A stretch of 64,000 nucleotides of DNA, from positions 1 through 64,000 of the forward strand of contig NZ_FRBD01000021.1 in assembly GCF_900142525.1 (NCBI RefSeq), given 5' to 3'. The notes under the pieces are model-generated. The model worked only from the letters and a program-made list of their open reading frames with translations, searched no databases and was not told the DNA's origin. Shown piece by piece: positions 35,685-43,437 of the stretch. The position numbers and the translations under genes are program-made. This DNA comes from Xylanibacter ruminicola. Its GTDB lineage: Bacteria > Bacteroidota > Bacteroidia > Bacteroidales > Bacteroidaceae. The first letter of the stretch is position 1. Each line of letters starts with the position of its first letter.

Positions 35685-36521
35685 ATGCAGTCAATTAGGA
35701 ATCTGAACGATATGATTGTCTTCCTGCAACAGCGGGGCGACCGTAAACGTGTAGCCGTAGTTTGTGGTAACGATGCCTCAACCCGATATGCAGTAGAGAA
35801 AGGCAAGGAGATGGGATTTATCGAGCCGGTCTATGTAGATGGCGACGATAAAGACGAGTGTGCCCGTAGAGCAGTAGCCCTGTGTAAAAGCGGTGAGTGC
35901 GATATCCTGATGAAGGGCCTGATCAACACCGATGTGCTGCTACGCGCCATATTAGACAAGGAGAACGGCATTATGCGCCCGGGCCACGTGCTAACCCACG
36001 TTGCCATGGCCGAGATACCCAAGTACGAGAAGCTGCTGTTCTTTACCGATGCAGCCGTGATACCCGTACCCACCGAGGCCCAGCGCCGCCAGCAGATACA
36101 TTACGTCAACTACATCTGTCATGCACTGGGTATCGAAGAGCCCCGCATCTCGCTGATACACTGCGCCGAGAAGGTGAGCGCCAAGACGTTCCCCTACACC
36201 GTAGACTATCTCGAAATCATTGCCGAGGCACAGACTGGTAAGTTCGGACGTTGCATCATCGATGGTCCGCTCGACCTGAAGACCTCGCTCGACTCAGTAA
36301 GCCTTCGCGAAAAGGGCATCCACAGTGTGATCGACGGACAGGCCGATGCGCTGATATTCCCCGATATTGTGGCAGGAAATGTGTTCTACAAGACGTTGAC
36401 GCTCTTCGGCTATGCCAAGACAGCAGGCGTGCTGCAGGGCACCCAGTGTTGCTGCGTGCTGCCATCGCGTGCCGACAGCCCCGACTCTAAGTATTATTCT
36501 CTGGCTCTGGCTGCAATATGA
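35685..36521 (+). CDS. ptb: phosphate butyryltransferase (phosphate acyltransferase)
   Basis: 278 aa. It converts butyryl-CoA (or a related short or branched acyl-CoA) and phosphate to acyl phosphate and CoA. Typical PTA/PTB motifs are VAVVCGNDASTRYAVEKGKEMG near the N-terminus, DILMKGLINTDVLLRAIL, VIDGQADALIFPDIVAGNVF and LPSRADSPDSKYYSLALA at the C-terminus. The start at 35685 fits the promoter and family length. Its stop overlaps the buk start by 4 bp (ATGA), so acyl phosphate is passed to the kinase encoded next. Whether butyrate or branched-chain acids are the real product is not decided by sequence. Confidence 0.94.
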   Translation: MQSIRNLNDMIVFLQQRGDRKRVAVVCGNDASTRYAVEKGKEMGFIEPVYVDGDDKDECARRAVALCKSGECDILMKGLINTDVLLRAILDKENGIMRPGHVLTHVAMAEIPKYEKLLFFTDAAVIPVPTEAQRRQQIHYVNYICHALGIEEPRISLIHCAEKVSAKTFPYTVDYLEIIAEAQTGKFGRCIIDGPLDLKTSLDSVSLREKGIHSVIDGQADALIFPDIVAGNVFYKTLTLFGYAKTAGVLQGTQCCCVLPSRADSPDSKYYSLALAAI

Positions 36522-37588
36522 AGATACTTGTTATCAACCCAGGCTCTACTTCAACTAAAATGGCGGTGTTCGACGACGAGACTTCGGTGCTCGTCCGTAA
36601 CATCGTACACTCATCCGAAGATCTGGCCCACTTCGACGATGTGATTGAACAGCAGGACTATCGCCGCCAGCTCGTGCTCGACGAGCTGCAGAAGGCCGAT
36701 ATCCCCGTCGACTTCGATGCCGTGATAGGCCGAGGCGGACTGGTCAAGCCGCTCGAAGGAGGTGTCTACGAGATTAACGACCTTATGATTCGCGATACCC
36801 ACAGCGGTATCGCCCTGCATAACCACGCTTGTAACCTGGGCTGCCTGATAGCCCACGAGATAGCTGCCACCATCCCTGGCTGCCGATCGTTTATAGCCGA
36901 TCCAGGCGTCGTTGATGAGCTGAACAGCTATGCCCGCATATCAGGCTCGCCGCTCATGAACCGCATCTGTATCTGGCACGCCCTGAATCAGCGCGCCATC
37001 GCCCGCCGCTATGCGGCCGAGATTGGCAAGGAGTACGAAGACCTGAATCTGATTATCTGTCACATGGGTGGCGGTATCTCTGTGGCAGCCCACGAAAAAG
37101 GGCGCGCCGTTGATGCCAACAACGCCCTTGATGGCGAGGGCCCATTCTCGCCCGAACGTGCCGGCTCGCTGCCCGCTGCCGACTTGATTCGCCTCTGTTT
37201 CAGCGGCAAGTACACAGAGAAGCAGCTGCTGAAGCGTATTGCCGGCAAGGCAGGTCTGAACGCCCATCTGGGCACTAACGATGTGAAGGAGGTGATACGT
37301 CGTATCGAGGATTATGGCGATGAACACGCCCGACTGATTCTCGATGCCATGATATATCATGTGGCCAAGGCCATCGCCTCGGAGGCTGCCGTGCTCTGCG
37401 GCCAGATTGATGCCATACTGCTTACTGGCGGATTGGCCCGTTCAGAGTATGTGGTCAGTCGTCTTCGTAAGCGCGTAGCATTTCTGGCGCCCATCCGCTG
37501 TTTCCCTGGCGAGGACGAGATGGAAGCCCTGGCCCTTAACGCCCTAGCCGTACTGCGAGGCAAACGCAAAGCCAAGGAGTACGTATAA
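36518..37588 (+). CDS. buk: butyrate kinase
   Basis: 356-aa acetokinase-family enzyme that makes ATP and a short-chain acid from acyl phosphate (or the reverse). The N-terminal phosphate motif ILVINPGSTSTKMAVF, the stretch RGGLVKPLEGGVYEIN, the nucleotide-site HMGGGISVAAHEKGRAVD and the C-terminal LTGGLARSEYVVSRL are all present. Length fits Buk rather than acetate kinase (about 400). Coupled to ptb by ATGA overlap; the amino acid symporter gene follows after 15 bp. Confidence 0.95.
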   Translation: MKILVINPGSTSTKMAVFDDETSVLVRNIVHSSEDLAHFDDVIEQQDYRRQLVLDELQKADIPVDFDAVIGRGGLVKPLEGGVYEINDLMIRDTHSGIALHNHACNLGCLIAHEIAATIPGCRSFIADPGVVDELNSYARISGSPLMNRICIWHALNQRAIARRYAAEIGKEYEDLNLIICHMGGGISVAAHEKGRAVDANNALDGEGPFSPERAGSLPAADLIRLCFSGKYTEKQLLKRIAGKAGLNAHLGTNDVKEVIRRIEDYGDEHARLILDAMIYHVAKAIASEAAVLCGQIDAILLTGGLARSEYVVSRLRKRVAFLAPIRCFPGEDEMEALALNALAVLRGKRKAKEYV

Positions 37589-37603
37589 ACACGATTTCTG
37601 ATT

Positions 37604-39031
37604 ATGAACGAACTTATAACCTCTATAAATGATGTGATATGGAGCTACGTGCTGATGGTGGCTCTGGTGGTTTGTGGACTATGGTTTACGTGGCGCACAC
37701 GCTTTGTGCAGTTCCGCATGGTGGGCGAGATGATACGCCTGCTCACGGAGTCGGCCGTTGATACCGTAGGCGACCAGATAAAGGATAACGGAGCCGTAGG
37801 CAAGAAACGCCACATTTCATCGTTCCAGGCCTTTGCCGTCAGCGTGGCCACCCGAGTGGGCACGGGCAATCTGGCCGGTGTGGCTTCGGCCATCGCCATT
37901 GGCGGTCCTGGTGCTGTGTTCTGGATGTGGCTCATCGCACTGGTAGGCTCGGCCACGGCATTCGTAGAGTCTACCCTAGCCCAGCTCTACAAGCAGAAGC
38001 ACAAGGACTCGTTTATCGGCGGACCCGCCTACTACATCCAGAAAGGTCTCAAGCAGCGCTGGATGGCAGTGCTGTTTGCTATTCTCATCACCCTGCAGTT
38101 CGGCCTGTCTAACAACTCCATCCAGGCCAACACCATCTGCGGAGCCATGCACGAGGCTTTCGGCTGGTCGCCGGCATGGGTTGGCGCCGCACTGGCAGCC
38201 ATGGCCCTGTTCATCGTTTTTGGCGGCATTCAGCGCATTGCCCAGGTCAGCTCGGTGCTGGTGCCCGTCATGGCAGTGGGCTACATCATCCTGGCCCTGA
38301 TTATCATCATCATGAATATCCACCTGATTCCGCATGTGTTCAAGGTCATCGTGCTCGATGCCTTCGGCTTTAGCCAGATAGCCGGTGGCGGCATCGGTGC
38401 GGCCATGATGAACGGCATTAAGCGCGGCCTGTTCTCGAACGAGGCTGGCGAAGGCAGTGCGCCTAACGTAGCAGCTACAGCCTCGACCACCCACCCCGTT
38501 AAGCAGGGTTTGATTCAGGCGCTGGGTGTGTTTACCGATACGCTGCTTGTTTGCTCGTGTACGGCCTTTATCATCCTTATCAGCGGATTATACCAAGTGC
38601 CCGAGCTGAACGGCATAGCGCTCACGCAATCGGCCTTACAGAGCGAGGTAGGCAGCGTTGGCCCCATGTTCATCGCCGTGGCCATCTTCCTCTTTGCCTT
38701 CTCGAGCATCATCGGTAACTACTATTATGGCGAGGCCAACATCCGTTTCATCACGCCAAATACTACGGTGATGACGGCCTATCGCATCGCCTCTGCAGGC
38801 CTGATGGTCGTCTTCGGCGCCATAGCCAGCTTTGAGTTGGTGTGGAACATTGTCGACTTCTTCATGGCCGGTCTCACAGCCTGCAACCTGGTGGCCATCG
38901 TGCTCCTGGGCCGCTACGCCTTCCGCCTGCTCGACGACTATCGCCAGCAGAAGCGCAGAGGCATAAAAGAACCCGTCTTCCATCGCAGTCAGTTGCCAGA
39001 GATAGAAGACGAGTTGGAATGCTGGGATTAG
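37604..39031 (+). CDS. alanine/glycine:cation symporter (AGCS family)
   Basis: 475-aa polytopic membrane protein of the AGCS family, which imports alanine, glycine or related amino acids with sodium. Signature stretches are FQAFAVSVATRVGTGNLAGVA, the segment FIGGPAYYIQKGLKQRWMAV and GIKRGLFSNEAGEGSAPNVA. About 10-11 membrane helices. It follows ptb-buk at 15 bp on the same strand with no promoter between, suggesting uptake of amino acids whose carbon skeletons feed the acyl-CoA to acid route; this link is inference. Convergent with the cytidylate-kinase-like gene (2-bp gap). Confidence 0.93.
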   Translation: MNELITSINDVIWSYVLMVALVVCGLWFTWRTRFVQFRMVGEMIRLLTESAVDTVGDQIKDNGAVGKKRHISSFQAFAVSVATRVGTGNLAGVASAIAIGGPGAVFWMWLIALVGSATAFVESTLAQLYKQKHKDSFIGGPAYYIQKGLKQRWMAVLFAILITLQFGLSNNSIQANTICGAMHEAFGWSPAWVGAALAAMALFIVFGGIQRIAQVSSVLVPVMAVGYIILALIIIIMNIHLIPHVFKVIVLDAFGFSQIAGGGIGAAMMNGIKRGLFSNEAGEGSAPNVAATASTTHPVKQGLIQALGVFTDTLLVCSCTAFIILISGLYQVPELNGIALTQSALQSEVGSVGPMFIAVAIFLFAFSSIIGNYYYGEANIRFITPNTTVMTAYRIASAGLMVVFGAIASFELVWNIVDFFMAGLTACNLVAIVLLGRYAFRLLDDYRQQKRRGIKEPVFHRSQLPEIEDELECWD

Positions 39032-39033
39032 AG

Positions 39034-39672
39034 TCAGCCTATGTATTTCAATATCAGGTCAACAGCCTCTTCTTCGCTCTTACCTTCCATATTGATAACC
39101 AGATCGTAGTTACGAGTGTCGTAGCGCGATGTCTTGGCAAAGTTCTTCACATACTCCTCGCGCATCTTGTCAACCCTGTTGATGGTTTTCTTAGCCTCTT
39201 CCTCACTCAGTTTCTGATGCTCCATCACACGCTTGATGCGGCACTCGATGGGAGCCTGAATAAGAATGCTGATGTGATTAGGATGTGACTTCAGTACGAA
39301 GAAAGCCGAACGGCCTGCAATAATGCACGATTCATCCTGAGCCATACCCAACAGTATCTCCTTTTCGGTTTGGAATATCATCTCGGTAGTCAGAGTCTCA
39401 GGCTCGTCATCTTCTTGATTTAAGAAGAGATTCGGATTAATAGCCTGACCTATACCTACCACGCGCTTAAAGTTGGCCCACCAACTGTTGCTCTGGGCCT
39501 TCAGGCGCTCAATCTCAGCCACAGAGAGATTATACTTTTCCTGCAAAGCCCTGATAAGTACCTTGTCATAGAATGGTACTTCAAGCCTTTCTGCCAACAA
39601 ACGTCCCACGGTACGACCACCACTACCTAACTCACGGTTAACTGTGATCACAAATTTCTCGTTCCTGTTCAT
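39034..39672 (-). CDS. cytidylate kinase-like family protein
   Basis: 212 aa. The N-terminal P-loop region VITVNRELGSGGRTVGRLLA and the following EVPFYDKVLIRALQ match the AAK6/cytidylate-kinase-like family, distinct from the housekeeping Cmk. Later features are CIIAGRSAFFVL and the RVMEHQKLSEEEAKKTINRV lid region, with RYDTRNYDLVIN near the end, as in that family. Phosphate acceptor is unknown. Single-gene unit with promoter TATATTTG at 39739-39746. Confidence 0.88.
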   Translation of the reverse strand: MNRNEKFVITVNRELGSGGRTVGRLLAERLEVPFYDKVLIRALQEKYNLSVAEIERLKAQSNSWWANFKRVVGIGQAINPNLFLNQEDDEPETLTTEMIFQTEKEILLGMAQDESCIIAGRSAFFVLKSHPNHISILIQAPIECRIKRVMEHQKLSEEEAKKTINRVDKMREEYVKNFAKTSRYDTRNYDLVINMEGKSEEEAVDLILKYIG

Positions 39673-39738
39673 AATATTTTATCTGTCTTTAGTTATATAA
39701 TATCGTGATTATGTCCATAAAAATAGGTCTTCAGAGTG

Positions 39739-39746
39739 CAAATATA
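39739..39746 (-). promoter_or_regulatory. -7 promoter element (TATATTTG) of the cytidylate-kinase-like gene
   Basis: TAnnTTTG on the minus strand, about 66 nt before the ATG at 39672. Confidence 0.55.
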
Positions 39747-39829
39747 ATAAATTATGTCTACATATCCAACTTTTATTAAGAAAAATTAATTTTTTCTCAA
39801 ATCATCTTCAACTTACAAAATATTTTTCT

Positions 39830-39837
39830 TAACTTTG
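39830..39837 (+). promoter_or_regulatory. -7 promoter element (TAACTTTG) of the SpoIIE-like gene
   Basis: TAACTTTGCACAC on the plus strand, 29 nt before the ATG at 39867. Confidence 0.7.
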
Positions 39838-39866
39838 CACACAGATACAATCCAAAAGAAATAATC

Positions 39867-41801
39867 ATGAACAAATCACATTACCTTCTGACATTCATCC
39901 TCATCGCATTTGTGTGTGCATGTAATCAGCCACACGGAAACAACAGGCAAGAAACAGCCATTTCATCACAGAAGAAAGACATCAACTGGAGCGATTCGGC
40001 TCGTAAGCGCTATGCAAAAGTGGCATATTACTATAACAACAACATCCACGACTCGCTGGTAATGGCAGTGCCGGGCGAGCTCGAGTTCTGCAAGGAACAC
40101 GAACTATGGACCGACTACTACGATGCCTGGATGCTGCTAGGCGAGGAATATAACTTCAGCGGCGAACACAGAAAGGCCATTGCAGTGGCACAAGATATCC
40201 ACAACGACGCCGCAAAGCGCGGAAACAATTACGGACTGACAGCTGCCGAATTCATTAAGGCGCTGGTTTACAACAGCCAGCTTAATCACGAGGAGTCGGC
40301 ACGCAGTTTCGAGCGGGCACTCAGCAGTTTTCCAGACGATGCCGACCCCTTCCTGAAGAACACCATCTATGTGTACTACTCAAACGAGTTGAAAGACATA
40401 AACAATCCCGAGAAGATGCACCAGATGCTGGATGAGTGGAAAAACTATATCGACAAATGCCAGAGAGATTCTACTATCCCGAGCAGACAGTTCGACAACT
40501 GGCTATACTATTACCACCACTCCTGCTACTACTATTATCTCAAGCAGAAAGATCTCGACAAGGCCGAACAGCACGTTGACTCTGTAGTAAAGTATCTGGA
40601 TAAGACAGGATGGTCGCAGATAACGCGCAACGAGATTCTCAGCTATAGGGTGCAGTTAGCCATAGAACGCAAAAAATTTACCGATGCACTGGCATTCAGC
40701 AACCAGCAGCTACCTGGTGCCAAGGAACTGGATATCAATGCCTACTCAGAGATTCTGAAACAGCGCTCAGAAATCATGTCGAACCTGGGCCAATGGAAAG
40801 AGGCATACGGCTATCTCGATCAGCACTACGAGATTGTTGACTCGCTCACCCAGGCCGAGACACGCCAGCAGTTAAACGAACTGAACAAGCGTTTCGAGAT
40901 TGACGAGCTGAAGATGCAGGCCGAACGGGAGAGGATACAGAACGAACGACAGCGTATGTACCTGTTGGCCATTATCGGAATCATCGTGATGATAGCAGTG
41001 GTAACATTTATTTTCGTGCGCCAGCGCACTGCCCGCCGCTTGGCAACACTGAAGGCCGAGCAAGACCGCATAGAGAGCGAACTGAGCATTGCCCGCGACA
41101 TACAGATGTCTATGGTGCCCAGCACCTTCCCACAGCGCGACGGACTGGATATGTATGCCTCGATGACGCCGGCCCGAGAAGTTGGTGGCGACCTCTACAG
41201 CTATGTCATGCACGACGACCTGCTATATTTCTGTCTGGGCGATGTCAGCGGCAAAGGTGTACCCTCTTCATTGTTTATGGCCCAAGCCATCCGACTGTTC
41301 CAGACCATGGCCAACCAGAACCTACAGCCGGCGGATATCTGTACAGAGATGAACGAGGCCCTGTCGGGCAAGGACAACCAGAGCGGCATGTTTATCACCA
41401 TGTTCGTTGGTCTGCTCAATCTGCGCGACGGCCATCTGGCGTTCTGTAATGCCGGTCATAACCCGCCTGTTATCGGAGGGACACCGTCGCACGGCGATTT
41501 CCTCGAGATGGAGTCCAACGCCCCGTTGGGTCTTTGGACCGACTTGCAGTACATTGGCGAAGAGGTTGACACCATCAAAGGCCGTCCGCTCTTTATCTAT
41601 ACCGATGGACTCACCGAGGCCGAGGACTTCGAGCAGCATCAGTTCGGCGAGGAACGCCTGCTCCGCATCCTACGCAACACGCATTTCGAATCGTCTCAGC
41701 AAGTGATAGAAATACTGGCCGCCGAGGTCGAAAATCACCGCTACGGCGCTGAACCCAACGACGACCTCACCATGATGTGCATCAGGGTATCATCCGTGTA
41801 A
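39867..41801 (+). CDS. membrane TPR protein with SpoIIE-type PP2C phosphatase domain
   Basis: 644 aa. The N-terminus is a signal/lipobox-like segment (FVCAC19). Helical TPR-type repeats run from about 45 to 330. A charged coiled coil (about 330-362) leads to one membrane helix at about 365-387 (MYLLAIIGIIVMIAVV), then a second short coiled coil (SIARDIQMSMVP). The C-terminal SpoIIE/PP2C serine phosphatase domain (about 415-640) holds the metal-binding acids in AREVGGDLYSY, LGDVSGKGVPSSLFMAQA and TDGLTEAED, ending EPNDDLTMM. It likely senses through the exported repeats and dephosphorylates a cytoplasmic partner such as an anti-sigma antagonist; no partner gene is adjacent. Confidence 0.9.
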   Translation: MNKSHYLLTFILIAFVCACNQPHGNNRQETAISSQKKDINWSDSARKRYAKVAYYYNNNIHDSLVMAVPGELEFCKEHELWTDYYDAWMLLGEEYNFSGEHRKAIAVAQDIHNDAAKRGNNYGLTAAEFIKALVYNSQLNHEESARSFERALSSFPDDADPFLKNTIYVYYSNELKDINNPEKMHQMLDEWKNYIDKCQRDSTIPSRQFDNWLYYYHHSCYYYYLKQKDLDKAEQHVDSVVKYLDKTGWSQITRNEILSYRVQLAIERKKFTDALAFSNQQLPGAKELDINAYSEILKQRSEIMSNLGQWKEAYGYLDQHYEIVDSLTQAETRQQLNELNKRFEIDELKMQAERERIQNERQRMYLLAIIGIIVMIAVVTFIFVRQRTARRLATLKAEQDRIESELSIARDIQMSMVPSTFPQRDGLDMYASMTPAREVGGDLYSYVMHDDLLYFCLGDVSGKGVPSSLFMAQAIRLFQTMANQNLQPADICTEMNEALSGKDNQSGMFITMFVGLLNLRDGHLAFCNAGHNPPVIGGTPSHGDFLEMESNAPLGLWTDLQYIGEEVDTIKGRPLFIYTDGLTEAEDFEQHQFGEERLLRILRNTHFESSQQVIEILAAEVENHRYGAEPNDDLTMMCIRVSSV

Positions 41802-41842
41802 AAGAAATCATCGAAAAGTTTGGATTTTATTAATAAAGTTCG

Positions 41843-41850
41843 TATCTTTG
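41843..41850 (+). promoter_or_regulatory. -7 promoter element (TATCTTTG) of the kinase-peptidase-PqqD-ABC operon
   Basis: TATCTTTGCAATC, 19 nt before the ATG at 41870. No further TAnnTTTG element of good quality was seen inside the operon, so the four genes are probably one transcript. Confidence 0.7.
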
Positions 41851-41869
41851 CAATCAAATAACTGAATTA

Positions 41870-42714
41870 ATGAGAGAAACAAAATATTATGAAGTTGCGG
41901 GACATGGGTTTAGCGTAACAGCCGAAGCGGATTGCTTCGGGCTGATGCAGAACTACACCCCATTCGAGATAACAACTCATCAGATTGTGTTTGCACTTAG
42001 CATCGATGATGGAAAGAAACCGGCGTATGTAGAAGAATTCAGGCAGAGGAGGAAGAGGAACAAGTTATCGTTTGCGGACATTCGACCGGACAGAAGGAGG
42101 CAGTGTATGAGTTTATCTGGGGAGGCGAAACGGCCGGGTGGCTGGTGGCTGAGCCCGACTATAGCAACGCTACACTGGTGATGACTGGCAGATATAAGAA
42201 ACTGGCGATAGATAACGCCCTGATGGTGATGTATGCACTGGCAACGGCCAACAAGGGTGCAGTGCTGTTTCATGCAGCCGTGGTGAGTCACAAGGACAAA
42301 GGGTATATGTTTCTGGGGCCCAGTGGCACGGGCAAGAGTACACATGTCAGACTGTGGCTTGAGCATATAGAGGGAACGGAACTGGTGAACGACGATAACC
42401 CGGTGGTGTGCGATGGCGTGGTATACGGTTCGCCGTGGAGCGGCAAGACACCTTGCTATCGAAATGTGAGCTATCCGTTGGGCGGCATCGTGGTGCTGAG
42501 TCAGGCCCCATATAATAAGATAGATAGACTGAACGGCCTGCAGGCATACGTGGCATTAGTGGCGAGCATTAGCGGAAAACGCTGGGACGCACGCATAGCC
42601 GACGGACTGCACGCTACCGAGAACAAACTGGCTACCGAAATGCCGGTGTAGCATCTGGAGTGCCTGCCGGACGAAGGAGCGGCGAAACTGTGTCTGTTAA
42701 CAGTAGAGAGTTGA
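41870..42714 (+). pseudogene. broken HPr kinase-like gene (frameshift plus in-frame TAG)
   Basis: Read with corrections this encodes one protein of about 280 aa. Frame one (41870 to about 42040) gives MRETKYYEVAGHGFSV ... DDGKKPAYVEEF. The reading then must shift back one base near 42038-42045; a missing C in TTCAGG would restore it. Frame two continues QAEEEEEQVIVCGHSTGQ, a P-loop FLGPSGTGKSTHVRLW and acidic NDDNPVV, as in HPr kinase/phosphorylase-like ATPases. That frame meets TAG at 42649-42651 directly before HLECLPDEGAAKLCL, a conserved-looking C-terminus of such kinases. The next gene begins 5 bp after the extended stop, supporting the full length. Two lesions suggest decay, unless recoding or assembly error is involved. 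Confidence 0.78.
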
Positions 42715-42719
42715 CAGTT

Positions 42720-43145
42720 ATGATTACTGATGATATTATCATAAAGGAGGCGGTAAGGCTGGTGAGCGAGGGCTTGAGCGTAACACTCCCGGTAAACGGG
42801 CGGAGTATGCTGCCATTTATCATCGGCGGGAAGGAGAGCGTTATTCTGCAACAGCCCGAAGAGCTGAAGGTGGGCGACGTGGTGCTGGCCTGGGTTGTTG
42901 GCGACCGCTATGTGGTTCACCGCATCATCAGCATCAACGGCGATGACATCACGCTGATGGGCGATGGCAATCTGGCAGGCACCGAACGCTGCACCGTAGC
43001 CGGTGTAAAGGCTAAGGCAACACACGTGGTCGACGCGCACGAACAACTGCACGACCTCTACACTCCGAGGCGCTGCATGGCCGCCAAATTATGGTGGTAT
43101 CTGCGCCCTATAAGACGATACCTATTATTTATAACAAAATTATGA
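42720..43145 (+). CDS. S24/S26 signal peptidase-like protein (Ser/His type)
   Basis: 141 aa. It resembles the short S24/S26-like peptidases found beside PqqD-like and HPr-kinase-like genes in Bacteroidota. The motif LPVNGRSMLPFI supplies a nucleophile-position Ser29, and VVHRIISING supplies His67 where bacterial leader peptidase has lysine, as in ER/SipW-type signal peptidases. There is no N-terminal membrane anchor; the C-terminus is basic and hydrophobic (LWWYLRPIRRYLLF). It may cleave a leader or act as a non-enzymatic partner. The ATG at 42720 is favoured over an in-frame upstream codon. It ends by ATGA overlap with the PqqD-like gene. Confidence 0.8.
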   Translation: MITDDIIIKEAVRLVSEGLSVTLPVNGRSMLPFIIGGKESVILQQPEELKVGDVVLAWVVGDRYVVHRIISINGDDITLMGDGNLAGTERCTVAGVKAKATHVVDAHEQLHDLYTPRRCMAAKLWWYLRPIRRYLLFITKL

Positions 43146-43411
43146 AAATAAAAAATGGATTTGTGCTGCGCCAGGTGTGTGGCGAGAATGTTATCATAGG
43201 CGAAGGCCTAGGGGCCATAAACTTTGGCAAGATGCTGGCACTGAACGAGACGGCTGCGTGGCTGTGGCAACAGACCAAAGAGCAGGGCGACTTCACCATC
43301 GAGAGCCTGACAGAGGCATTATGTAAGGAGTACGAGGTTACAGCCGACGAGGCGAAAGCCGACGTCGCATCGATCATCGCCGAGTGGCAGGAAGTAGGGG
43401 TCTTAGAATAA
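43142..43411 (+). CDS. PqqD-like peptide-binding protein
   Basis: 89 aa. PqqD-like proteins (RiPP recognition elements) bind leader peptides of ribosomally made natural products and hand them to modifying enzymes. The fold is seen as a short beta-rich start (MKIKNGFVLRQVCGENVIIG), the turn MLALNETAAWLWQQ, and helical C-terminal segments (SLTEALCKEYEVTADEAKAD and a final EWQEVGVLE). The start is fixed by a 4-bp overlap with the peptidase stop. No precursor peptide was found nearby. Identification rests on the fold pattern and the neighbours. Confidence 0.82.
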   Translation: MKIKNGFVLRQVCGENVIIGEGLGAINFGKMLALNETAAWLWQQTKEQGDFTIESLTEALCKEYEVTADEAKADVASIIAEWQEVGVLE

Positions 43412-43437
43412 TCCGTCAATTCCGTAGCCAATAAAAA

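Noticed and set aside
35609..35806. N-terminal extension of the GH95 protein
   Set aside because: It crosses the divergent promoter region and the ptb start; the signal peptide begins at the ATG at 35608.
39741..39866. Possible riboswitch upstream of the SpoIIE-like gene
   Set aside because: Only AT-rich sequence and a promoter are visible; no conserved riboswitch core seen.
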